Shown here: positions 1-4,771 of the stretch, in pieces
Layout of the letters: each line of letters starts with the position of its first letter
Position numbering within the stretch: position 1 is the first letter of the stretch
NCBI GenBank assembly: GCA_947259815.1
Contig: CAMYNO010000388.1
Span: forward strand, 1 to 5,034
Direction: 5' to 3'
Length of the DNA: 5,034 nucleotides
From: an uncultured Parvularculaceae bacterium
GTDB taxonomy: Bacteria; Pseudomonadota; Alphaproteobacteria; Caulobacterales; Parvularculaceae
Notes under the pieces: generated by a model
What the model was told of the DNA's origin: nothing
Database searches by the model: none
The model's input: only the letters and a program-made list of their open reading frames with translations
Program-made: the position numbers and the translations under genes

Positions 1-27
1 AAATTTTCATAATTGCAATGTTTTCAA

Positions 28-43
28 GGGGCTGCGCCGCCCC
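28..43. other. GC-rich hairpin upstream of the small ORF
   Basis: GGGGC (28-32) and GCCCC (39-43) can pair as a 5-bp stem around a 6-base loop. It sits in an otherwise AT-rich stretch (1-27 and 47-58). No T-run follows on the plus strand; on the minus strand the stem is followed by TTGAAAAC, a poor U-tract. It may be the remains of a terminator for a gene ending to the left of the window, but the sequence does not settle this. Confidence 0.25.
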
Positions 44-70
44 GCCGTTAACAAATTTCGCGCGCGTCCA

Positions 71-79
71 TGCTAAGAT
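71..79 (+). promoter_or_regulatory. Possible extended -10 promoter for the small ORF
   Basis: TGC followed by TAAGAT (74-79) reads as an extended -10 element, with four of six matches to TATAAT. A TTAACA box lies at 48-53, but the 20-base spacing is too long for a standard -35, so the call leans on the extended -10. It would place the transcript start about 20 bases before the small ORF at 107. Confidence 0.3.
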
Positions 80-106
80 CGACGGGCCTTCAAAAGGGAG
101 GCCGAT

Positions 107-256
107 ATGCGCATTGCGCTCGATCTTGCGATCTTCAGCGCCGTATTCGCCTTTGCGCTCCTGCTCTTTCAAAGCCCGGTTCACGCCGTGCTGGCGGGGC
201 TGATTATTGCCGTCGCTGGCGACACGCTGGTCTGGAGCGAGCCCAGGAAACGCTGA
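107..256 (+). CDS. Small hydrophobic membrane protein, 49 aa, unknown function
   Basis: This 49-residue ORF starts at ATG 107 behind a strong Shine-Dalgarno (AAAAGGGAGG at 92-101, 5 bases before the ATG) and ends at TGA 254-256. The product is hydrophobic from about residue 5 to 43. There are two possible short membrane passes, about 7-21 (with the run FAFALLLF) and about 27-42 (VLAGLIIAVAG), separated by QSPVH, and the tail EPRKR is basic. The basic tail suggests a cytosolic C-terminus. The first segment followed by PVHA could also be read as a signal peptide, but too little would remain as a mature protein, so a membrane hairpin is more likely. It converges on the minus-strand gene ending at 260. 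No family is recognised. The strong ribosome binding site and the coherent membrane profile are the main support; homologues would decide it. Confidence 0.55.
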   Translation: MRIALDLAIFSAVFAFALLLFQSPVHAVLAGLIIAVAGDTLVWSEPRKR

Positions 257-259
257 ACC

Positions 260-970
260 TCATGGAAAATTCGCGCTTGCCTGTTCAAAGCGCGAGAACG
301 CCATGATCTTTTGCCAGATCTTGCGCGACATGGCCGTGCAATGCTGCTCAACGTCACTGGCGCCGGCGGCGACTTCGGGATCGCGGCAGGACTGGGAAAA
401 GAGCGCGGCAAGCTTGCCGGTCAGCGACAGCATTTCCGAACAATAATCGAGGTAACGCTCAAGCAGGGGCCCGGATAAAACGGTTTCCGGCGACGACGCC
501 GTCTTCGGCAGGGCGCTGCGATAGGGGTCCTTGGTAAGCTGGTGCATGTCAACCACATGGGCGATCGACCGCAGCTCATGGAGATAATCAAGCGCCTTGC
601 GCCGTTTCCAGTGTTCTTCAAGACGGCCAAGGGTCAGCACGCCCAGCCCGACGAGCACCGCCAGGTTCATCGCCGGCTCCAGCACCTGAACAAGGCTCGC
701 CGCATCGAAATTCATGGTGTCGTAGTGAAGCGTCGCGGCGATCCAAAAAAACGCCGCCGCGCCGACCACCCAGATCGAATAGACCGTGGCGCGGATCGGC
801 ATGATCGGCCGGCGCAGCCGCTCGGACTCCGCCGCGCATCGCCGGGCCGTATCGGCAAGCTCCTCAGCGACATTGGCAAGCCCGCTTTCGGGGAAGCGCT
901 CCGCCACACGGGCGGTCAGCTTGTCGATGGTCCGGATGACCTGCTCGCTGCTTAAGGTTCGGTATGGCAT
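260..970 (-). CDS. Conserved-looking two-helix membrane protein, unknown function
   Basis: The gene reads leftwards from ATG 970 to TGA at 262-260, giving 236 residues. The N-terminal part (about 5-55) is helical, charged and probably cytosolic. Two membrane segments follow, about 62-82 (VYSIWVVGAAAFFWIAATL) and about 93-115 (ending LVGLGVLTLG). Next comes a basic stretch (WKRRK, 121-125), a helix with the striking segment LHELRSIAHVVDMHQLTKDP (130-149), and a helical C-terminus with cysteines at 177, 195 and 211. The 130-149 segment looks like a conserved family signature, but I cannot name a family or function. The frame stays open upstream to an ATG at 1120 (286 residues). The extra 50 residues look non-coding (Arg/Ala-rich, no structure) and that ATG has no Shine-Dalgarno. 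Before ATG 970 there is a weak AGCAGG about 10 bases upstream, so 970 is preferred. The gene is divergent from the ars operon and nothing ties it to arsenic. Confidence 0.75.
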   Translation of the reverse strand: MPYRTLSSEQVIRTIDKLTARVAERFPESGLANVAEELADTARRCAAESERLRRPIMPIRATVYSIWVVGAAAFFWIAATLHYDTMNFDAASLVQVLEPAMNLAVLVGLGVLTLGRLEEHWKRRKALDYLHELRSIAHVVDMHQLTKDPYRSALPKTASSPETVLSGPLLERYLDYCSEMLSLTGKLAALFSQSCRDPEVAAGASDVEQHCTAMSRKIWQKIMAFSRFEQASANFP

Positions 971-1133
971 TGCGCCCGCGCCTGCTGACCTTTGAATGCC
1001 CTTGGCGATAAAGCGCTTCGCGGCGCCGGGAAAGGCGCATTGTCTAAGGGTTTTCACATTGGCGGCGCGCCTCCTCGCCTCGCCCGACGCCAATGCATGC
1101 TCTTCCAGCAAAAAAAACATAGCGACTGCGCGC
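971..1133. other. Intergenic region between the minus-strand gene and the ars promoter
   Basis: About 160 bases separate the preferred start at 970 from the ars promoter at 1134. The minus-strand frame is open across 971-1120, but its translation is not protein-like. I see no convincing -35/-10 pair for the minus-strand gene here. A GATAAT on the minus strand (1163-1158), inside the ars promoter, could serve as its -10, but the matching -35 (GGCAAT) is poor. An 8-base palindrome AAGCGCTT lies at 1011-1018; no role can be assigned. Confidence 0.4.
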
Positions 1134-1162
1134 TTGACTCATTTCCATAATTCCATGATTAT
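1134..1162 (+). promoter_or_regulatory. arsR operon promoter, predicted leaderless start
   Basis: TTGACT (1134-1139, five of six matches to TTGACA) and GATTAT (1157-1162, four of six matches to TATAAT) are separated by an ideal 17 bases. Transcription would begin about 7 bases after the -10, at about 1169, which is the A of the arsR ATG. No Shine-Dalgarno precedes that ATG, which agrees with a leaderless message. A GANTC site (GACTC, 1136-1140), the target of CcrM-type methylation in many alphaproteobacteria, overlaps the -35. Confidence 0.65.
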
Positions 1163-1174
1163 CAAAATATGGAA
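1143..1174. promoter_or_regulatory. Probable ArsR operator (nested inverted repeats)
   Basis: Two inverted repeats overlap the -10 and start codon: ATAAT (1147-1151) with ATTAT (1158-1162), 6 bases apart, and TTCCATA (1143-1149) with TATGGAA (1168-1174), 18 bases apart. The hexamer TTCCAT also recurs directly at 1143-1148 and 1151-1156. ArsR/SmtB repressors bind AT-rich dyads as dimers, and this position would block RNA polymerase. Which dyad is the true site is inference; the autoregulatory location next to arsR is the main support. Confidence 0.55.
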
Positions 1175-1495
1175 GTAAATATTGCCGCTGAGACTTTTGC
1201 CGCCCTCGCCCAGCCTTCGCGCCTGACGGTTCTGAAAGAGCTTGTGCAGGCCGGGCCGGCGGGGCTGCGCGCCGGGGTGATTGCCGAGCGGTTATCGGTC
1301 CCGGCGCCGACAATGTCGTTCCACCTGAAGGAATTGAGCAGGGCCGGACTGGTCCAGTCTCACCGTGAGGGACGCAGCGTCATTTACGCCGCCGATTATG
1401 GCGGCCTGCGCGAATTGATCGACTTCCTGCTTGCCGATTGCTGCCAGGGCGACCGGCGGCTTTGCGGCCCCTATGTGATAAAGGAGAGCGCCTGA
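1169..1495 (+). CDS. arsR: ArsR-family arsenite-responsive repressor
   Basis: This is a 108-residue ArsR/SmtB winged-helix repressor that should bind the operon promoter and release it when As(III) or a trivalent organoarsenical binds. The fold is clear: LAQPSRLTVLKEL (13-25) is the usual opening helix, AERLSVPAPTMSFHLKELSRAG (39-60) contains the recognition helix, and HREGRSVIYAA (65-75) is the beta wing. There is no CxC pair in the DNA-binding helix as in E. coli/R773 ArsR. Instead C91, C92 and C99 (CCQGDRRLC) form a C-terminal trivalent-arsenic site like that described for the Acidithiobacillus ferrooxidans type. The start at 1169 fits the usual ArsR N-terminus; it has no Shine-Dalgarno and coincides with the predicted transcript start. 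The TGA shares one base with the next gene's ATG. Family is certain; the exact inducer is inferred. Confidence 0.95.
   Translation: MEVNIAAETFAALAQPSRLTVLKELVQAGPAGLRAGVIAERLSVPAPTMSFHLKELSRAGLVQSHREGRSVIYAADYGGLRELIDFLLADCCQGDRRLCGPYVIKESA
1481..1486 (+). promoter_or_regulatory. Strong ribosome binding site that sets the arsI start
   Basis: AAGGAG lies 8 bases before ATG 1495, inside the last codons of arsR. It is the only strong Shine-Dalgarno in the ars operon. It selects 1495 over the in-frame ATG at 1438, which lies inside arsR and would add 19 residues with no similarity to the family. Confidence 0.8.
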
Positions 1496-1914
1496 TGAAA
1501 CGCCTGCACCTGCATTTTAAATCCGACAATCTGGACCAATCCATCAAATATTACTCGGCCCTTTTCGGCGCCGAACCGACACGGCGAGAGCCCGGCTATG
1601 TCAAATGGCTGCTCGACGATCCTTCGGTGAACTTCTCCATCTCCGAGACTGAGGGAACAACCGGCTTCGATCATGCGGGCATCTCGCTTGAGACCCGCGA
1701 AGAGCTTGACGCCGCCGCCGGGCGCCTTCGAGATATTGGCGAGCCGCTCTTTGCGCAGGAGGAAACAACCTGCTGCTACGCAAAGTCGAACAAATACTGG
1801 GCCCGCGACCCGCACAACGCGACATGGGAGCTGTTCCAGACATTCGCCGACAGCGAGACCTTCGGCGCCGCGCCGGAAATCGAGCTGGCGCCGGCCGCAA
1901 ACGTGCAAGGCTGA
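1495..1914 (+). CDS. arsI: ArsI/CadI-type glyoxalase-fold protein (organoarsenical C-As lyase)
   Basis: This 139-residue single-domain protein of the vicinal-oxygen-chelate (glyoxalase/dioxygenase) superfamily matches the ArsI/CadI group. ArsI enzymes use Fe(II) and oxygen to cleave the carbon-arsenic bond of trivalent organoarsenicals such as methylarsenite, releasing As(III). Visible hallmarks are the opening MKRLHLHF with LDQSIKYYSALFGAEP (13-28), KWLLDDPSVNFSIS (37-50), GFDHAGI (57-63), TTCCYAKSNKYW (91-102) and DPHNATWELFQTF (105-117). Likely metal ligands are His5 (aligned with His5 of E. coli glyoxalase I), His60 and Glu112. The vicinal pair Cys93-Cys94 is the substrate-binding signature of ArsI. 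About 20 residues after 119 form a low-complexity tail rich in Ala, Pro and Glu. Its ATG overlaps the arsR stop by one base, so the two are translationally coupled. Actual substrate is inferred; a CadI-like cadmium-induced role is the alternative. Confidence 0.9.
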   Translation: MKRLHLHFKSDNLDQSIKYYSALFGAEPTRREPGYVKWLLDDPSVNFSISETEGTTGFDHAGISLETREELDAAAGRLRDIGEPLFAQEETTCCYAKSNKYWARDPHNATWELFQTFADSETFGAAPEIELAPAANVQG

Positions 1915-1923
1915 CCGTCAGAA

Positions 1924-2388
1924 ATGGCGAATATTCTTTTTCTCTGTACCGGCAATTCGGCGCGCTCCATCATGGCCGAGGCCTATATGAACGCTGCCGG
2001 AACGCCCCATTGGCGGGCATGGTCCGCCGGTTCGAAACCGGCCGGCGCGCCCAACCCTTTCGCCATCGAAACGCTAAAGCGCCATGATGTGCCCATCGGC
2101 GCCGGCGCCGATGCGCCGCGCTCGAAAAGCTGGGGCGAATTTGCAGACGACAACGCGCCAGTGATGGATGTTGTGGTCACGGTCTGCGACAACGCCGCGG
2201 GCGAGACCTGCCCGGTATGGCCAACCGCCATTGGCGCGCCGCCGCGGAAACTTCACTGGAGTTTTCCGGACCCCGCCGCCGCCTCGGGAACCGACGACGA
2301 CAAGCGCGCGGCTTTTGAATCCGTCTTTGCCGATATACGTCGCGCGATCGACGATTTTCTTGCAGAAGCAACGCCGCAAAACTCGTAA
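1924..2388 (+). CDS. arsC: Arsenate reductase, low-molecular-weight phosphatase type
   Basis: This 154-residue cytosolic enzyme reduces arsenate to arsenite and belongs to the LMW protein-tyrosine-phosphatase-fold ArsC family. The P-loop CTGNSARS (8-15) supplies the nucleophile Cys8 and Arg14. Two further cysteines, Cys88 and Cys96 in [16 protein letters not shown], occupy the place of the Cys82/Cys89 redox relay of Staphylococcus aureus pI258 ArsC. FPDPA (114-118) carries the expected acid, Asp116. Reduction by thioredoxin is therefore likely, though glutaredoxin coupling cannot be excluded. The three cysteines argue against an ordinary tyrosine phosphatase. The gene starts 9 bases after arsI with no strong Shine-Dalgarno, so translation probably depends on coupling. 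Product As(III) would pass to the Acr3 pump encoded next. Length and motifs are complete. Confidence 0.95.
   Translation: MANILFLCTGNSARSIMAEAYMNAAGTPHWRAWSAGSKPAGAPNPFAIETLKRHDVPIGAGADAPRSKSWGEFADDNAPVMDVVVTVCDNAAGETCPVWPTAIGAPPRKLHWSFPDPAAASGTDDDKRAAFESVFADIRRAIDDFLAEATPQNS
2094..2113. repeat. Perfect 20-bp palindrome inside arsC
   Basis: CATCGGCGCC is followed directly by its reverse complement GGCGCCGATG, making a perfect 20-base dyad with no spacer. It encodes residues 57-63 of ArsC, in the Gly-Ala-rich stretch IGAGAD. The window is rich in GGCGCC, so codon preference over a Gly-Ala repeat can explain it. A hairpin or protein-binding role is not shown. Confidence 0.6.
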
Positions 2389-2423
2389 TCCCGAAAATAT
2401 CTTTCCCACCGACCGGAACAATC

Positions 2424-3467
2424 ATGTCAAATTTCGAACGGTATCTTTCCCTATGGGTTGCCTTGTGCATGGCCGCCGGCGTCGCACTTGGGCTCGCCGC
2501 GCCCAGTCTTGTCGCCGCCCTGGCGGCGTTGGAATACGCCAGCGTCAACTTCGTCGTGGCCATACTGATATGGGCGATGGTCTATCCGATGATGATTGGC
2601 GTGGATTTCGCCAGCCTGCCGCAGATTGGCGCGCGCCCCAAAGGGCTGATCATTACGCTGACGACAAACTGGCTTATCAAACCGTTCAGTATGGCCGCGC
2701 TGGGCGTTGTGTTTTTTAAACACATATTCGCCGGCCTGATCCCGTCCGCCGACGCCGACGGGTATATCGCCGGGCTTATCCTGCTTGGCGCCGCACCATG
2801 CACCGCCATGGTCTTTGTGTGGTCGCAGCTGACCCGTGGCGACCCGACCTACACCCTGGCGCAGGTCACAGTGAACGATGCGATCATGGTGTTCGCCTAC
2901 GCCCCGATTGTCGCCTTACTGCTTGGCGTAACAGAGATTGTCGTACCGTGGCGCACTCTCACCCTGTCGGTGTTGCTTTACGTGGCCCTACCGCTTGTCG
3001 CCGGCGTGCTAACACGGGCAAGGCTTTTGAATACCGGAGGCGAAACGGCGCTCGCCAGTTTCACCAGCCGCCTCAAGCCATACTCGATTGTCGCCTTGCT
3101 GCTGACAGTGATTTTGCTGTTCGCTTTTCAGGGCCAGGTGCTGCTCTCCAATCCGCTGATCATCGTACTCATCGCTGTGCCGTTACTGATCCAGTCCTAT
3201 GGAATTTTTGCGCTGGCCTATGGCGCGGCGTGGTTATGGCGCGTGCCCTTCGCCGTCGCCGCGCCTAGCGCGATGATCGGCACGTCGAACTTCTTTGAAC
3301 TCGCCGTTGCAGTCGCCATAAGCATGTTTGGCCTGCAATCAGGGGCGGCGCTGGCGACGGTTGTCGGCGTATTGGTCGAGGTGCCGGTGATGCTGTCCCT
3401 CGTGGCGCTGGCAAACCGCACGCGCGGCGCCTTTCCCGAACAGGAGCCTGTCCGCCAAAGCACGTGA
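2424..3467 (+). CDS. acr3: Acr3-family arsenite efflux permease
   Basis: This 347-residue inner-membrane carrier of the bile/arsenite/riboflavin transporter superfamily exports As(III) from the cytosol using the proton motive force. About ten hydrophobic segments span the protein from residue 7 to about 332. Hallmarks of Acr3 are [17 protein letters not shown] (46-62), [20 protein letters not shown] (121-140) with the conserved Cys126, [11 protein letters not shown] (147-157), and [20 protein letters not shown] (285-304) with Glu292. This Cys/Glu pair corresponds to the two residues found essential in Alkaliphilus metalliredigens Acr3. The C-terminal 15 residues are hydrophilic. Often annotated arsB in databases, it is unrelated to the E. 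coli ArsB family. The gene begins 35 bases after arsC; only a weak CCGGAA precedes ATG 2424. Its TGA overlaps the GTG of zapE. Family is certain; antimonite transport is possible but unproven. Confidence 0.96.
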   Translation: MSNFERYLSLWVALCMAAGVALGLAAPSLVAALAALEYASVNFVVAILIWAMVYPMMIGVDFASLPQIGARPKGLIITLTTNWLIKPFSMAALGVVFFKHIFAGLIPSADADGYIAGLILLGAAPCTAMVFVWSQLTRGDPTYTLAQVTVNDAIMVFAYAPIVALLLGVTEIVVPWRTLTLSVLLYVALPLVAGVLTRARLLNTGGETALASFTSRLKPYSIVALLLTVILLFAFQGQVLLSNPLIIVLIAVPLLIQSYGIFALAYGAAWLWRVPFAVAAPSAMIGTSNFFELAVAVAISMFGLQSGAALATVVGVLVEVPVMLSLVALANRTRGAFPEQEPVRQST

Positions 3468-4654
3468 CGGCGCAGGGCCAGCGCGCTATAGCGACTCTCA
3501 TGACGAGGGGGCCAAAGCCGCGCTATGAGGCGCTGATCCGCGCCGGCGAGCTCAACGCCGATCCCGCGCAGGGCCAGGCGATTGAGCGCCTGCAGGATCT
3601 GCATGATGCGGTTCGCGCCTATTGCCGCTCCCGAAAGGGCTGGTTCGTACGGCCGCAATCACCGCCGAGGGGCCTTTATCTCTGGGGCGGCGTCGGACGC
3701 GGCAAGACGCTGTTGATGGATCTCTTCGTCAACAACACGGATATCGCCGCAAAACGACGCGTTCATTTTCACGAATTCATGGCCGACGTTCATGAGCGCA
3801 TTGCCCGCTGGCGCGCCGCTGACGACCGTGCAAAGCGCGACCATAAGGGCGTCAACCGCAAGGCGCCGGACGATCCCATGCCGCCGGTCGCCCATGACCT
3901 CGCGCGCGAGGCGGTTCTGCTTTGCTTTGACGAGTTTCAGGTCAGCGATATTGCCGACGCCATGATTCTCGGCCGGCTGTTCGAGGCATTGTTCGCCAGA
4001 GGCGTTGTTATTGTCGCAACGTCAAACCGCGCGCCGGACGATCTTTATAAGGATGGCCTGAACCGCCAGCTCTTCCTGCCGTTCATCGAATTGCTGAAAG
4101 AAAAATCGGAAGCTTTGGAACTTGTTACCGCCAGAGATTATCGCCTCGACAAACTTGCCGGCGCGCCGGTGTATCACCAGCCGCTTGGCCCCGCAGCGGA
4201 CAAAGCGATGGATGAGGCGTGGGCGCGAATGCTGAGCGGCGCCCGCGAGCGCAAAGAGTCCATCACCTTAAAGGGACGTAAAATTCCGATCCCGCGCGCG
4301 GGCCGCGGCGCGGCGCGGTTCACATTTTCCGATCTTTGCGAACACCCGCTTGGCGCCAGCGACTATATCGCCATCGTCAATCGCTATGGCGCCGTCTTCG
4401 TCGACCACATTCCCGTCATGGGCGCTGAAAAACGCAATGAAGCACGACGGTTTATCAACCTGATCGACGCTGTCTATGACAGCCGGACAAAATTCATCTG
4501 CTCCGCGGACGGTCCGCCGGATGCGCATTACCTTGCCGGGGACGGCGCCTTTGAATTCGAACGCACCGCCTCGCGCCTGATCGAGATGCAATCTGAGGAA
4601 TACCTCGCCGCCGAGCAACGACGTTCTGTCCATGCCGAGGAAAAAGACGACTGA
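3464..4654 (+). CDS. zapE: ZapE / AFG1-like P-loop ATPase
   Basis: This 396-residue ATPase of the AFG1/ZapE family is related to AAA+ proteins. In E. coli ZapE acts at the division ring in an ATP-dependent way; the mitochondrial homologue AFG1/LACE1 takes part in protein quality control. Visible motifs are RYEALI (20-25) at the usual family start, Walker A GGVGRGKT (75-82) with Lys81, HFHEFM (101-106), Walker [10 protein letters not shown] (152-160) with Asp156-Glu157, sensor ATSN (185-188) and [10 protein letters not shown] (199-208), and [14 protein letters not shown] in the C-terminal part. All nucleotide-binding residues are present and length is normal. The start is uncertain: GTG 3464 overlaps the acr3 stop (GTGA), while ATG 3500 would give 384 residues and sits closer to the conserved start. 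Neither has a clear Shine-Dalgarno. No promoter is visible between acr3 and this gene, so read-through from the ars operon is plausible. The function is housekeeping rather than arsenic-related. Confidence 0.93.
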   Translation: MTAQGQRAIATLMTRGPKPRYEALIRAGELNADPAQGQAIERLQDLHDAVRAYCRSRKGWFVRPQSPPRGLYLWGGVGRGKTLLMDLFVNNTDIAAKRRVHFHEFMADVHERIARWRAADDRAKRDHKGVNRKAPDDPMPPVAHDLAREAVLLCFDEFQVSDIADAMILGRLFEALFARGVVIVATSNRAPDDLYKDGLNRQLFLPFIELLKEKSEALELVTARDYRLDKLAGAPVYHQPLGPAADKAMDEAWARMLSGARERKESITLKGRKIPIPRAGRGAARFTFSDLCEHPLGASDYIAIVNRYGAVFVDHIPVMGAEKRNEARRFINLIDAVYDSRTKFICSADGPPDAHYLAGDGAFEFERTASRLIEMQSEEYLAAEQRRSVHAEEKDD

Positions 4655-4690
4655 CAGAGGGAAACCTTCGCCGAGATGAACGCAGACCCC

Positions 4691-4720
4691 TCGACAACAA
4701 GGGGCGTGATTTGAGATAAT
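4691..4720 (+). promoter_or_regulatory. Sigma-70-type promoter with extended -10 after zapE
   Basis: TCGACA (4691-4696, five of six matches to TTGACA) is followed after 18 bases by GATAAT (4715-4720, five of six matches to TATAAT). TGA directly before the -10 gives an extended -10 (TGn). Transcription would begin at about 4727, leaving a short leader with AAGAGGA at 4736-4742 ahead of the final gene. The -35 partly overlaps a weak dyad, CCCCT (4687-4691) with AGGGG (4700-4704). That dyad lacks a T-run and is not a good terminator for zapE. Confidence 0.6.
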
Positions 4721-4735
4721 CGCGAATGTTTTGAG

Positions 4736-4742
4736 AAGAGGA
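4736..4742 (+). promoter_or_regulatory. Ribosome binding site ahead of an ATA codon
   Basis: AAGAGGA resembles a good Shine-Dalgarno and ends 8 bases before ATA 4751. It is about 29 bases before the first in-frame ATG (4772), which is too far to serve that codon. It therefore points to initiation at ATA 4751, which adds NSLRTL after the initiator Met. Confidence 0.5.
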
Positions 4743-4771
4743 ATTGGGCCATAAACTCTCTACGGACATTG

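Noticed and set aside
47..58. GTTAAC as a CtrA binding site
   Set aside because: Only one half of the TTAA-N7-TTAAC motif is present, and the second half is absent at the required spacing.
542..955. 137-codon plus-strand ORF opposite the minus-strand membrane protein
   Set aside because: The product is an Arg/His/Pro/Asp-rich string without domains, typical of antisense reading of a GC-rich gene; the minus strand gives clean membrane helices.
971..1120. N-terminal extension of the minus-strand membrane protein to an ATG at 1120
   Set aside because: The 50 added residues look non-coding, there is no Shine-Dalgarno at 1120, and the ATG at 970 begins a plausible N-terminus.
1471..1908. 145-codon minus-strand ORF opposite arsI
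   Set aside because: It is the antisense shadow of a gene with recognised motifs and has no ribosome binding site or family resemblance.
1495..1914. arsI product as a methylglyoxal glyoxalase I
   Set aside because: The vicinal Cys93-Cys94, the metal-ligand pattern and the operon context fit ArsI/CadI better than glyoxalase I.
2168..2719. 183-codon plus-strand ORF spanning the arsC/acr3 junction
   Set aside because: It is out of frame with both genes, rich in Arg and Pro, and contains none of the motifs seen in the true frames.
3218..3658. 146-codon minus-strand ORF across the acr3/zapE junction
   Set aside because: It is antisense to two well-supported genes; the product is low in structure and has no recognisable motif.
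4687..4704. CCCCT/AGGGG dyad as a terminator for zapE
   Set aside because: The stem is only 5 bp with an 8-base loop and no T-run follows; it overlaps a better-supported -35 element.
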